The position numbers and the translations under genes are program-made. Below the pieces are notes generated by a model that saw only the letters and a list, made by a program, of their open reading frames with translations, searched no databases and was not told the origin of the DNA. Below, in pieces: positions 35,501 to 48,000 of a stretch of 64,000 nt of DNA (its first letter is position 1; each line of letters starts with the position of its first letter). The stretch is from Dendrophyllia cribrosa (taxonomy: Eukaryota; Cnidaria; Anthozoa; Scleractinia; Dendrophylliidae): positions 26,558,322 through 26,622,321 of the forward strand of contig JAJLRJ010000005.1 in the NCBI GenBank assembly GCA_024195265.1. Reading direction: 5' to 3'.

Positions 35501-36325
35501 GAAAAGAATACAGAATTAAGAAAAATATCAAAGAATAGTTTTGAAAAAGACTTTTTTAAATTAATGAATAATTCAGTTTTTGGTAAAACAATTGAAAACA
35601 TAAGAAAAAGGCAAAATGTAATATTAATAGATAGTGAAGAAAAAGCAAACAATTTATCATCTAAACCAAATTTTGATAGATCAACAATATTTGATCCTCA
35701 TTTAATTGCAATTCATATGAAAAAGACAAGTATATTTTAAAAAACCAATTTATGTTGGTCAAGCTATTCTTGATTTATCAAGTTTCATATGTATGATTTT
35801 CATTATAATTATATTAGAAAGAAGTATGGTGATAAAGCTGAATTATTATTTACAGATACAGATTCATTAATGTATGAAATTAAAACAGTTGATTTTTATT
35901 ATGATATAAGAAAAGATATTAAGAAAAAGTTTGATACAAGTGATTATCCACAAGATCATGAATCTGGAATTAAAACTGGTGTAAATAAGAAAGTAATAGG
36001 AATGTTTAAAGATGAAGCTTGTGGTAAACAAATTACTCATTTTGTGGGATTAAGACCTAAACTTTATTCTTTTAAAGTTGAAAACGAAAAAGAAGAAAAT
36101 AAATGTAAAGGAATTAAAAAGAATGCAATTAAAAATGAGTTGGGATTTGAAGATTATAAGAAATGTTTATTTTCAGAAAAAGAAGAAATGAGAACAATGA
36201 ATATAATCAGAAGTAAAGATCATGAAATTTACTCAATGAAAATGAATAAAATAGCATTATCTGCAAATGATGATAAAAGATTAATTTGTAAAAATAAAAT
36301 AAATACTTTAGCATTAAGAAAATAA
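32565..36325 (+). pseudogene. polB: Polinton protein-primed DNA polymerase B (broken)
   Basis: This family replicates linear genomes from a protein primer and carries 3'-5' exonuclease and polymerase domains. The ATG at 32565 starts a Lys-rich N-terminus, with a frameshift near 32622. In-frame TAA codons lie at 33709-33711 and 34114-34116, and further shifts near 34613, 35740 and 35790. Visible motifs in order: a Cys/His cluster (YYCKKCLSHF), ExoI FVAYSDFECF, a second zinc-like cluster (SFCHICEQPF..DHCH), ExoII FHNLQGYDSHLF, ExoIII YLKSDVLLLADVF, polymerase motif A YLDANNLYGWSM, motif B KLMNNSVFGKTIEN and motif C LFTDTDSL. All catalytic aspartates are kept. The pieces line up without large gaps, so only small lesions inactivate it. 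It is the first gene of the provirus. Confidence 0.92.
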
Positions 36326-36345
36326 AATATATTATATAATAAAAT

Positions 36346-36486
36346 ATGGTTGTATTTACAAAAAAAGATATTTTATTTATTTATTTAAGAAGGTTATTTT
36401 GGATACCTGATCTTGAAGAAGAAATTAAATATAAAAAATATAAAAAAAATTTAAAAAAAATAAAAGAGAGTGATGTTTACAAATGA
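36346..36486 (+). CDS. Small Lys-rich ORF after polB
   Basis: 46 codons from ATG 36346, beginning MVVFTKKDILFIYLRR, ending with a Lys-rich helix. It overlaps the next start codon by about 14 bases. It could be a separate small gene or the lost front of the next one in another frame. No family recognised. Confidence 0.35.
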   Translation: MVVFTKKDILFIYLRRLFWIPDLEEEIKYKKYKKNLKKIKESDVYK

Positions 36487-37003
36487 AGATATTGATTTAT
36501 ATACTTCAATATTAAAGAAGTATAAAAAAACAGAAAAAAAGAAGAAACCAAAATATGAACATGAAATTTGTAAACATGAGAATAAAGAGATTATTGATTA
36601 TGCAGAATATTGTTGTAATTGTGGTCTTCAAATTCAAAGAATATTAAATCATGTTGATATATCTGATTGGGAAAGATGTTCTTATAGAAGAAAATCAGTC
36701 TATCATAGAAAGTATTATTTTGAGAAAAAGATTAATGAAGTACAAAAAATTATTGATATAGAAAGTGATGATATTTCAAAGGTTTATGAAATATTTTTCA
36801 AAATTGATAATGAAAGATTAATTAAGAAAGTAAAAGAAAAATTTGAAAGAAAAAGAATTATTAATATTATTTTTATTATAAAAAAGATTTTACTTATTCT
36901 TGGTTATGATGTTGAAGAATTATTACCACTAACAATTTCAGATGAAACAAAAGTTTTTTATGAAAAATGGTGGAAATTTGTTAAAAAAGAAATTAAAATT
37001 TAA
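36473..37003 (+). CDS. Zinc-binding VLTF3-like protein
   Basis: 177 codons, intact, with ATG at 36473. The Lys-rich N-terminus is followed by a likely zinc site (EICKHENKE .. YCCNCGLQIQR, about residues 30-55). Next comes a segment YRRKSVYHRKYYFEKKINEV, similar in plan to the Y-x-R-x-x-H-F-x-x-x-L block of VLTF3-like late transcription factors of large DNA viruses. The C-terminal half is helical and basic (LLPLTISDETKVFYEKWWKF). If correct, it would switch on late genes that carry the shared box described below. The function is inferred from motif layout. A plain TFIIB-like zinc ribbon of other purpose is possible. It follows the polymerase on the same strand. Confidence 0.5.
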   Translation: MFTNEDIDLYTSILKKYKKTEKKKKPKYEHEICKHENKEIIDYAEYCCNCGLQIQRILNHVDISDWERCSYRRKSVYHRKYYFEKKINEVQKIIDIESDDISKVYEIFFKIDNERLIKKVKEKFERKRIINIIFIIKKILLILGYDVEELLPLTISDETKVFYEKWWKFVKKEIKI

Positions 37004-37026
37004 AATTATATTTTGTTAAAATAGAA

Positions 37027-37356
37027 ATGTTATTGAAAAAAAAGGAAAATAAAGAAAATAAAGAAGTTTCAATAAGTTATAAAGATCAAGAAGAACAATT
37101 AAATAGAATTTTTAAATTTTATAAATTATCACTAAATTTTAAAGAATTTATGAAATATATTTTAATATGTAATATAGATCATCCTAAAGATTGTCTTATT
37201 AATGAAGGTTTTTCTGATACACAAAAATGTTTACATAATATTGAAGAAATATTTACATCGGAATTTGAAAAATATTTAGAATATTATAAAGATAAATTAA
37301 ATTTCTCATCAGAATATGAAGAAGAAGATTTAGAAAAATATAAACCTAACCAATAA
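37027..37356 (+). CDS. Polinton ORF, acidic C-terminus, unknown
   Basis: 109 codons, intact. Starts with a Lys/Glu-rich stretch (MLLKKKENKENKEVS) and ends acidic (SSEYEEEDLEKY). Helical and soluble, with two cysteines in the middle. No domain recognised. Convergent with the next gene, with a perfect hairpin between the two stop codons. Confidence 0.5.
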   Translation: MLLKKKENKENKEVSISYKDQEEQLNRIFKFYKLSLNFKEFMKYILICNIDHPKDCLINEGFSDTQKCLHNIEEIFTSEFEKYLEYYKDKLNFSSEYEEEDLEKYKPNQ

Positions 37357-37381
37357 TTTTAATACTTTTTTAGTATTAAAA
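37354..37381. terminator. Hairpin between convergent genes
   Basis: TTTTAATACTTTTTTAGTATTAAAA is a stem of ten pairs with a short T loop, placed exactly between the plus-strand stop (37356) and the minus-strand stop (37383). It could act on both transcripts. Similar hairpins occur at 53115-53146, 55140-55162 and 55984-55999. Confidence 0.55.
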
Positions 37382-37382
37382 T

Positions 37383-37901
37383 TTATTTATATTTTTTATT
37401 ATATTGTTTTTCAATCTTTGATGAAGTGGATGTCAAATCAATCATTTCTTGATCTGAAAGTTTTATTTCAGATATAAATTTTTGATAATCAAATTCACCA
37501 CCTCTCATTGCAGTTCGTAAATTAGTCAATACTTTTTCATAAGTTGTATATCCAAATTTAACCATATCTAATTTACCTTTGTAATTTTTCATTTCATGAT
37601 ATGATTTTAATAATATTCCTGCAGTTGTTAAAACACCTAAAATAATAGGGTTCAATGTTATTCCACCTGTGATTATACCTGTTCAAGCTAGTAAAACAGA
37701 TGAAATATTCATGATATAATTAATTTTTTTGTATTTACTTTGACTTTTTTTATATACCCATGTTTTTTTATGGTAATAAGAATATAAATCTTTTATTTGT
37801 TGAATTTTCTCAGGATTTAAAGTTGAAGCAATATGATTGAATTCAAATATATCTTTTTGTTCATTTTTATTTATTAATGATTTCATTCTTTTGATTAACA
37901 T
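37383..37901 (-). pseudogene. Polinton membrane/helical protein with one stop
   Basis: On the minus strand the ATG at 37901 starts a Lys-rich helical N-terminus (MLIKRMKSLINKNEQ). Then come a basic segment (YHKKTWVYKKSQSKYKKI) and a hydrophobic region (MNISSVLLA .. LNPIILGVLTTAGILL). After these comes a charged helical tail ending KYK. A TGA at 37685-37683 lies in the middle of the hydrophobic region in frame, so one substitution breaks it. The plan (coiled coil, two membrane helices, basic coiled tail with SEIKLSDQE) is like that of the gene at 22245-22904. It is probably a virion or membrane-remodelling protein. Name and role are unknown. Confidence 0.55.
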
Positions 37902-37916
37902 ATTTATTTATAATGT

Positions 37917-39999
37917 TTATAATAAACTTTTACTTAAATATAAAATAAAAATAATTGAATTAATAGAAGAAATTATTTCATTTTTTGAATTTCGAATACT
38001 TATTCTACTAAATCTTCCTTTAGGTATATTAAGATTTATATTATCAAATGATCTTTGTAATGTAGAAGAGGATAATAAATGTTTATTATTAAGTGATCCA
38101 TTAAATTGTATATTTAATGAAACTAATTTATCATCTTTATCTGGATGACCAATAAAACTATAATCTATTTTTTTTAAAATACAATTATTATCAGATAAAT
38201 TACTTGATATAAGATAAGAATTTGATTTAAAAAATTCAAATAAAGAAATTCTTATATATTTAATTCTTAATGATTTCAAAAAACCTAAAGTAACAGGTTG
38301 ATTATCTTTTACTGGATTTTTAACACTAATATCATGATTATTCATATTAATATCCGTCTGCATTATCATATCTGAATTTTCAAAAACATAAGGCGCATCA
38401 TACACACTTGAATCAACATCTGCTACAAAATTTTTAACACCATAAATAATCAGTTTTGCTTTACCTTCATTGAGTGAACTAGAAATTCCTTGACATTTTA
38501 AATCTACCATAATAAACTCAGGTGGTGAAATATGCCATTTATGCATGTGAATAATTGATCTTGTATAATTAGAAAGTTGATTGTTGATTGATATTCAAAC
38601 TCGTACTCACTACATCAACACTCACATTATTCATTGTAACAGGAAAGAATTCAATGCAAATGGTATATTCTCCTTCAGGTAATTTAAGCATATTAAAACC
38701 TATTCTACCAGAGTATATATTATTTATATCTTTAAATATTATAAAATCATATGCTTTTTTATTGAATAAATGTGGTGAATTTGGAAAATCAATAATTCCA
38801 ATCAATCTAATATCATGTTCATTTCTACTTTCATTTTTATCTTCCATTAAATATCTGAATTGATCCTTCGAATGATAAGTTGAAGAGATATGAGACTTAT
38901 TAACATAATCTTTATATCCTTTTTCAATTTGAAGGACTAATGGACCAACATATGATTTATCATATTTTTCTGTTTGTAGATTGTTGATTTTAGTATTATT
39001 ATTATTTATTCTTGTGTTATTACTAGAAACTAAATGACTAATATTATTAGTTATTGTGTTAACATACGTTTTATCAGCTTTTGTATTTACTGAATTATCA
39101 ACATATCCTTTGTTTGTAGCATGATCAATTGCTGTTGGATTTTTTACATTAAAAATTGTATCATTATTCATATCCAAACCAGTTTCCATTGATAACATTT
39201 CTTTACGACTGACAAAAATGTTTTTAACATCATTATAAGATACAAGATTGTTATAATTTGCTGCTAAATCTGTATAAGTTTGTTGTTTCGATTTTACAAC
39301 ATTAAAACGTTCTTTCAAATCAATATTTTTAGTAACTTCATGAGTGTGATCAGGAACATTTGGATGATATTTTTTTAGAGTTATCGTATTCACAGCTGAA
39401 AGATCCTGGTTTTCATCTGTATTAATATTCATTATTTTTTTATTTTTTGCATCATAATTTTCACCTTCTAAATTTAAAAAATGTGTTTTTCCATGATAAA
39501 AAGGAAAAGCATCATTATCACCTGCTGCTTGAACATTTAATAAAGCATGATAATTAGCATCTAAATGATCATTCAATACTATTCTTTCATTTTTCTTATA
39601 AACATCAGAAATATCAGCTTTTTTATTATTATATTTTTTAAGAGTTATCATATTAGTTGCACAAAGATCATTATTTTCATCAGTATCCAAATCAGTAATT
39701 AGTTTTCTATCCATTTTAATTTCACCAGGAAGAATTAAATTATTTCCTCTTAAATCAAGATCACCAGTCATATGAGTAGTACCATCTAAGTTTAAAAAGT
39801 GTGTTTTAGCAGTTCCAAAATTAATAGCATCCTTTAGATTTACTGGATTAATGTACATTTACTAATCTTTTGTTTTCAATATCATAATTACCTGAAGATG
39901 TTAATTTAAAACCAACACCTTGTAATCCTTGTTTTCCTTTATATTGAGTTGTTTGATAACTACTAGATTCTGATAATAATCCATTTGAATAACTCATTT
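37917..39999 (-). pseudogene. Fibre-like Polinton protein (two frameshifts)
   Basis: The minus-strand ATG at 39999 lies six bases after the ATPase gene. The N-terminus (MSYSNGLLSESSSYQ) is followed by a short collagen-like Gly-x-x run (KGKQGLQGVGF). A frameshift near 39855 leads into a long shaft. There the pattern (asn-rich loop, NLDG/NLEG, MITLKKY / TITLKKY) recurs at least twice (ITDLDTDENNDLCATN and MNINTDENQDLSAVN). This is followed by helical Asn/Lys-rich parts. A second frameshift near 38582 enters a C-terminal head region (HKWHISPPEFIMVDLKC). Length near 690 codons. Repeated shaft plus globular end is how attachment fibres of adenovirus- and phage-type capsids are built, so host binding is inferred. 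No fibre family signature was identified with certainty. Confidence 0.6.
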
Positions 40000-40004
40000 T
40001 TTAT

Positions 40005-40652
40005 TTAATATTTATATAATCTTTTCATTAAAATTTTTTGATATTTCTTTCCTTGGTTTATCAATATAGAGAAAAGAATATGGTTCTTTAGTAGCCATTC
40101 TATATTTTTTTTATCAATATTATTTTCACGACATATCATTGAAATTTCATTATTACTTGGAAATTCATAAATACAAAAATGAGAACAATTCAGGCGTATA
40201 TCTTTTGGTGTTTTGTAATAGCTTTGTGAAAGATAAATTACACTACAATTTTTATGTCTACCATTGATAAAATAGTCAATCAATGGTTTTTGATTCTTTT
40301 CACAAACAAAATCATCAAATATAACTACTTTTTGATTATCATCCGTTAATTCAGAAACTGGTATAATTTCATTGTTACTTGGTTCTATAACATTATAACC
40401 TGCTTCTTTATTAATTGATTTTTTAAATTTTCTTAATAAATACTGATATTTTGACTGTTCTAAATTTTTAGCATATAAATACACTTTATCATAATACAAT
40501 AACCTAAGAATCATATCTAGTAAAACATTTGTTTTTCCAGAACCTGAAGAACCACAAATTAGCATTCTGGAATTTTGATCTGGCATGAAAGAATGTAATT
40601 GCTTATAATTAGAAATTATATCATCATCTAGATCATAGTTTGGAATTTTCAT
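40005..40652 (-). CDS. Genome-packaging ATPase (A32/FtsK-type)
   Basis: 215 codons, intact, minus strand. Walker A is LICGSSGSGKTNVLLDMIL (residues about 31-49) and Walker B is KVVIFDDFV (about 107-115), followed by the conserved RHKNCSVIYLSQSY segment with sensor-like Gln. This is the A32/FtsK-HerA fold that pumps DNA into capsids in Polintons, adenovirus-like and large DNA viruses. The length is normal for Polintons. Upstream of the ATG lies ATTATCTATGATTTATAATAAAAA, a version of the shared box. It is one of the few undamaged core genes of the element. Confidence 0.92.
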   Translation of the reverse strand: MKIPNYDLDDDIISNYKQLHSFMPDQNSRMLICGSSGSGKTNVLLDMILRLLYYDKVYLYAKNLEQSKYQYLLRKFKKSINKEAGYNVIEPSNNEIIPVSELTDDNQKVVIFDDFVCEKNQKPLIDYFINGRHKNCSVIYLSQSYYKTPKDIRLNCSHFCIYEFPSNNEISMICRENNIDKKNIEWLLKNHILFSILINQGKKYQKILMKRLYKY

Positions 40653-40708
40653 TTTTATTATAAATCATAGATAATTTTAAAAAAAATAATACCATCATAA
40701 TAATAAAA

Positions 40709-43700
40709 ATGAGTTTACTAAAATGGAAAAAACTTGCAAAACAAAAATCTGAATTGGGAAATAAAATTAATTTTGTTCATAATACAATAACAAAGAAAAA
40801 ATTAGGTGAAGAAACAAGTCAATTGGGTTATGAAAAAATGTTTAAACCTATAACATCAAAATTAGATGATGTAAATGTTAGTAATTTAATACCAATACCA
40901 ACAAGAAAAAGAAAAGTACAAAATAAAATGATTGGAAAAACAGATATTGATTATTATCCAGAAGTAGATCCATATGAAGAAATGGATATAGAAGGTTTAA
41001 TTGGTGATGATGATGAAAAATCAAAATTACCTACATATTATAAAAAATATATATCAAAATTACCTTCAGTATTAGAAGAAACAGAAGAAAAAGAAGATTT
41101 TTTTAAAAAAACTGATGAATTATTTGAAAAAAATCTTTATGAATTATCAAAAAGTGGTCAAAAAGATATACCAGAAGAAGTTTATTAAAAAAGAATTGAT
41201 TTTGATGAAGATATACCAGAAGATTTTGGTGAAGAAGTTTTTCCAGAAGAAGAAAAACAAATACCAGAAGATTCTCCACCACCATATTCAAAAGGTAAAT
41301 ATTTGGAATTAAGAGAACAAAAAGATCTAGAAGAAAAAGAAATATTTAAAAATTATGATTGACCTTTTATTGAAGAATATGAAGGATATGAAGGATTTAG
41401 TATTTCAAAAAAAGTAATACTTAAACGATATACTGAAAAGGTGAAAGAATTAGGTAATAAAAAAGGTATTTTAAAAAAGAAAATAGAAGGTATAATTCAA
41501 CTTAAAAAAGGTGAAAATATAGAAGATATTAAAAAACAATATGAAATACTAGAAAAAGATAGTAAACAGGTGTCCACATATTTTTGCAGTGTTTTTATTT
41601 TTTTGCAGTGGAATTTACCAGCATAATAATCTTAAACAGCGCCTTTTGTCCTTATTAACCGTAAAGAGTGATACTTTGTAGTTATTAATCGTGAAACAAT
41701 GTCAGTTACAGTTAATAATCTTAAAATTCCAGATTAATAACTATGTTTGGCAGACGTTTACAGTTAATAATCCTGTAATGCGCGAATATTAATTGTGTCT
41801 GACAGACATTTACAGTTATTAATCGTGAGTTGCCCATTTCCACGGACAAGATAACTCGAAAGCAAATTTAACTTGACCATCCGCCATTACAAAAACGAAA
41901 ACTAACGTAAAGTCTACTTTCCACAGGGCTTGTTATACCGTAAATATTCCACAACCGAATTCTTCAGGGGTCAAAATTTCTATTGAGCTTGACTTCTATT
42001 CGATTTAATTTGTTCGCGAACGATATTTTCCTAGTCTTCCTTCTCGATGTAGAACAACGCGAGCGTCGCCATTAAACATAGAAGCGCGAGCGTGTGAAGC
42101 ATTTATACATGTAAAATTAAAACACCTCTATTTAAGTCTTGTTATTGGAAGAAAACAAAGCGAGAGATCTCTTAATCGATGTTCGAAACTAAAATTCATT
42201 TGACCCGGAGAAGTAGAAAATTGCTTTTGACAAGAATTGTTTTCAATTGAACGTTTCGTGAAATCAACAACACGGCAAAATACTTTCAGTGGGAAGATTC
42301 GCTCGCAGTCAAAATTAGCGGTGTTGACTTAAAAAAAGATTTTGAAAAGTCTAACCTATTGGAAAGGCTTTCAATCTTTAGCAGTGGAGAGCTGATAACA
42401 AGGTTTGTCCTCCACAATCGTTCACAAGTTGACAATAAGCGACAGAAACTAAATAACATGCTTACAGCGTCAAAAAATATTTTGGAACTCTAAAGGAAAA
42501 TCGGCTGAAAATCCGCCTGTACGGGATATGAATTTGAAATGATTATTTTGGTTTAAAACTCAAAATGCATCTAAGGATAACCAAATCCTTTTAGTTGATT
42601 CATTTTCATTCACGATCGAAACACTTTGTACTTATTTTAAAATCGTAAAGACTGATAGTTCGCAGTTATTAATCGTGAAGTGCGTCACTTGCGATTAATA
42701 ACTATGGGAAACATTTGAAGGCGCTTGAAAAGAAAGGGCTTTCTTCAATTCGAAGGCGAGTTAGCGGAACGTATTCATTCAATGCACTTCTGGACTTCGG
42801 AATGAAACTCCAACTTACAAAAAAATATATTTTAATGAAAAAGTGAGTTACAAGCGAATTTCAGATAAACTTACTCATTCACGGCCGGCCCACAAGTTGA
42901 AATCTTCGAACACCATAAAATTGCACATCGTCGAATTTCGCGGAATATGCATCATCACAGGGAAAAAACACATCACAGCCAGGAAAGCAGTTAAATGTTT
43001 TGCGAAACAAAACTTAACATGAGCGGCATAATTTGTTGTTATGATGTAACTTGCTTTAATATAAGGTTTATAAATATTTCGAGCGAAAAATTGAAATCTG
43101 AGAACACCGCCGTTCGATTATGCAAATTTGATAAGATATTCGCGGCTTGGATATTTGCGGAGTTTTCGCAAAAATACTCTTTCAGTTGAGAACTAAAATA
43201 ATATAACGTTTTCTAAAGGACTTTTCACTAAGAAAAAGATCTGTTTTAGTTGAAAGTGTTTTGCACGAAGAGGTTTGATGGTCTTTGATGCAAACGGTCT
43301 GGAAAAACATCGGGTGTCACGCAACAGGCGAGGAATTTTTCTTTCAGGCTCTGGTAAAACTTCAGTTAAAAAAATGTTTATCAGGTTAAGATTAAACCTC
43401 TAAAATAGCGAAGCTATGTCTTAATCTTACAGTTCCTTTTTAATGAAAGATCGTTTTCAACCTGTTTAATTTTTTACTGTACTTACTGTGTAAGTACTAT
43501 ACTGTGCATGCAGGATATGCCGCATTGTGTTATCTGTTTTTTAGCGTTTTTTCAGCATATAAGCGAGGATTTTGTGTGTTTAAAGACCCATCCAGCTTGC
43601 CACACAACCTGAAAAAACGATATTAAATGGTCCACATTGCTCGTTTTCCCTTACAAAATCACTGCTACAAGAAATCCGGGTTTTAGCGGTAAATTGATAT

Positions 43701-45006
43701 TTCTACGCGGGAAAAATAGGATAGCTTAAAGCGTAACTGAAATAAAAAAACGGTAAACAAAAAGCGACAGACATTGTAATCTGTTTAATTACGAAAAAAA
43801 ACCACAACCGATCAAGTACAACAAACTCAGATGAAGTATTTACCTGGGCAAAAACAATGGCTCACCTTTGGCGTTCACAAGTGTGGCAGAGTAGAAACAA
43901 CGGCTATGCAACGGCCATGCATGCGGCTCTCAAAATTCGTTTGTGAAGTCTTGTTCTTTAAATTTGTTCTTTTCTGTCAGCAGTGATTTATACAGCTATC
44001 GATGTTTTGATTTCAGTGATTTGCGCTTGGTAAATTGTCACTTCTCCCACCCTGCACAGTGGTGAACATTTCAGCACTCATTCAGTTCTTGCAAAGAAAT
44101 CCGACGCATTATTTTCAACCAATATGTATTTGAAGCTCAATAGTGTTTTCATTTCAAGTTCCACCAACAGTCCAACAGGGCAGCCCAGCATAAGGATATT
44201 TTTTTCTCGCAGTCTTATGTGAACTTACTCTACAAAAAGCTTCAACTAAGCTTATAGCACGTGTTCAGTCATTGGCGGATTTCCATCCAAAAATTTGGAA
44301 ACTCAATTAATCAGAAGTGGTTTTAACCGTGGTAAAAATTCCTTGATCCGAGAAATGAGTCCAACTTGACTCTTTTTTTTTTTACTTTTAAAGCAGTGTA
44401 CGATAAATAGAAATGATTTTCGGTAAGCGCCTCGTTTGATTCTCAGGCGGTCAATTTTCCTGGAGCCGGTCAATTGCGTCATGCCAAAGTGCGTCTATAG
44501 CAACCAATTGCAGAGCTTTCTCTCAAATTGTGTCCAATCACAGAGCTGGCTGTCAAAATGTCTCCAATCGCATAACTGGCTGTCAAATTTGTGTCAAGTT
44601 AATTGTAGCCAAGAAGCATCAAGTAAGATGCCGAATCGTTCTTCCTACCACGAGGGAGGTCCTTTTCAACGTCAAATTGTCATTGACTAAATTCTTTTTT
44701 CAACTGAACTGTAAAGCAACTCGCCGACGACGCTGAATTCAACGAAACGATTTAAAAGAAAGACCTTTCGCAACGCGAGCATGTTTTCGCCTTTAAAATA
44801 TTACGCACAGAATGTTTTCCTTTCAACTCACCTGAATTCACCTGATGCGAGCGAAAATTTCATATTCAGTAAAATATAAAGGAATTTCTTATTGTTAATT
44901 TGAGCGCACAATAAATGATTATTTTCTGACAACATAATCTCGCAGACAAATTTATTCGGGCTTTCTTTTCATGATCAACCACGCCGTGGCATGTTCGATC
45001 CCCCGG

Positions 45007-45055
<49 letters not shown>

Positions 45056-48000
45056 ACTCCCTATAATGGGCTATACAGGGATGCTCCGCCCGAAAGGGGT
45101 ACCTTTTTTAGGCTGGTTGTATATGAAAGGGTAGGGATTTCACGAGTTAAAGTATATGAAAGGGTGGGGATTTCACGAAGTATAGGAAAGGGTAGGGAAA
45201 ACACCAGTTGAAGTATAAAGTATAAAGTATAAATAGAGGATACTACATGGCCGCGCGAAGATACGAAATTTCTCTTCGAGTGTTGAAAAATATTTCACGA
45301 GTGAGCGCAGCGAACTTTAATATTTTTTTGCAGTCCTAAAGTAGAACAACGCGTAAGAACTAAAAACATGTTATTCTCACGTGTGAAGATATGATGTTTA
45401 CGAGCGAAAGCTCACCTGGTATTTCATTGGTGTTTATATAATAAAGGGTAGGTTTTCCCTACCCTTTCCTATACTTCGTGAAATCCCCACCCTTTCATAT
45501 ACTTCAACTCGTGAAATCCCAATCCTTTCATATACAGCCAGCCTAAAAAGGTACCCCTTTCGGGCGGAGCATCCCCGTATAGCCCATTATAGGGAGTTCC
45601 CCCCCTCCCCCCCTCCCCCCCTTCCCGGGGGATCGAACATGCCACGGCGTGGTTGATCATGAAAAGAAAACCCGAATCACTTTGTCTGCGAGATTATGTT
45701 GTCAGAAAAAAAATCATTTATTGTGCGCTCAAATTAACAATAAGAAATTCCTTTATATTTTACTGAATATGAAATTTTCGCTCGCATCAGGTGAATTCAG
45801 GTGAGTTGAAAGGAAAACATTCTGTGCGTAATATTTTAAAGGCGAAAACATGCTCGCGTTGCGAAAGGTCTTTCTTTTAAATCGTTTCGTTGAATTCAGC
45901 GTCGTCGACGAGTTGCTTTATAGTTCAGTTGAAAAAAGAATTTAGTCAATGACAATTTGACGTTGAAAAGGACCTCCCTAGTGATGGGAAGAACGATTCG
46001 GCATCTCACTTGATGCTTCTTGGCTACAATTAACTTGACACAAATTTGACAGCCAGTTATGCGATTGGAGACATTTTGACAGCCAGCTCTGTGATTGGAC
46101 ACAATTTGACAGCAAGCTCTGCAATTGGTTTGCTATCTTTGACGCAATTGACCGGCTCCAGGAAAATTGACCGCCTGAGAATCAAACGAGGCGCTTACCG
46201 AAAATCATTTCTATTTATCGTACACTGCTTTAAAAGTAAAAAAAAGAGTCAAGTTGGACTCATTTCTCGAATCAAGGAATTTTTACCACGGTTAAAACCA
46301 CTTCTGATTAATTGGGTTTCCAAATTTTTGGATGGAAATCCGCCAATGACTGAACACGTGCTGTAAGCTTAGTTGAAGCTTTTTGTAGAGTAAGTTCACA
46401 TAAGACTGCGAGAAAAAAATATCCTTATGCTGGGCTGCCCTGTTGGACTGTTGGTGGAACTTGAAATGAAAACACTATTGAGCTTCAAGTACATATTGGT
46501 TGAAAATAATGCGTCGGATTTCTTTGCAAGAACTGAATGAGTGCTGAAATGTTCACCACTGTGCAGGGTGGGAGAAGTGACAATTTACCAAGCGCAAATC
46601 ACTGAAATCAAAACATCGATACATAGCTGCATAAATCACTGCTGACAGAAAAGAACAAATTTAAAGGACAAGACTTCACAAACGAATTTTGAGAGCCGCA
46701 TGCATGGCCGTTGGATAGCCGTTGTTTCTACTCTGCCACACTTGTGAACGCCAAAGGTGAGCCATTGTTTTTGCCCAGGTTAATACTTCATTTGAGTTTG
46801 TTGTACTTGATCGGTTGTGGGTTTTTTTCGTAATTAAACAGATTACAATGTATGTCGCTTTTTGTTTACCGTTTTTTTATTTCAGTCACGCTTTAAGCTA
46901 TCCTATTTTTCCCGCGTAGAAATATCAACTTACCGCTAAAACCCGGATTTCTTGTAGCAGTGATTTTGTAAGGGAAAACGAGCAATGTGGACCATTTAAT
47001 ATCGTTTTTTTCAGGTTGTGTGGCAAGCTGGATGGGTCTTTAAACACACAAAATCCTCGCTTATATGCTGAAAAAACGCTAAAAAACAGATAACACAATG
47101 CGGCATATCCTGCATGCACAGTAAGTACAGTAAGAAATTAAACAGGTTGAAAACGATCTTTCATTAAAAAGGAACTGTAAGCTTAAGACATAGCTTCACT
47201 ATTTTAGAGGTTTAATCTTAACCTGATAAACATTTTTTTAACTGAAGTTTCACCAGAGCCTGAAAGAAAAATTCCTCGCCTGTTGCGTGACACCCGATGT
47301 TTTTCCAGACCGTTTGCATCAAAGACCATCAAACCTCTTCGTGCAAAACACTTTCAACTAAAACAGATCTTTTTCTTAATGAAAAGTCCTTTAGAAAACG
47401 ATATATTATTTTAGTTCTTAACTGAAAGAGTATTTTTGCGAAGACGATGCGAAAACTCCGCAAATATTCAAGCCGCGAATATTTTGCCGGAGCGATCTTA
47501 TCAAATTTGCATAATCGAACGGCGGTGTTCTCAGATTTCAATTTTTCGCTCGAAATATTTATAAACCTTATGTTAAAGCAAGTTACATCATAACAACAAA
47601 TTGTACCGCTCATGTTAAGTTTTGTTTCGCAAAACATTTAACTGCTTTCGTGGCTGTGATGTGTTTTTTTGCCTGTGATGATGCATTTTCCGCGAAATTC
47701 GACGATGTGCAATTTTATGGTGTTCGAAGATTTCAACTTGTGGGCCGGCCGTGAATGAGTAAGTTTATCTGAAATTCGCTTGTAACTCACTTTTTCATAA
47801 AAATATATTTTTTTGTAAGTTGGAGTTTCATTCCGAAGTCCAGAAGTGCATTGAATGAATACGTTCCGCTAACTCGCCTTCGAATTGAAGAAAGCCCTTT
47901 CTTTTCAAGCGCCTTCAAATGTTTCCCATATTATTAATCGCAAGTTACGCACTTCACGATTAATAACTGCGAACTATCAGTCTTTACGATTTTAAAATAA

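Noticed and set aside
42995..47637. Mirrored open frames in the foldback arms (42995-43189, 44436-44736, 45896-46102, 47329-47637)
   Set aside because: Short, no domain, and present in both arms only because the arms are inverted copies.
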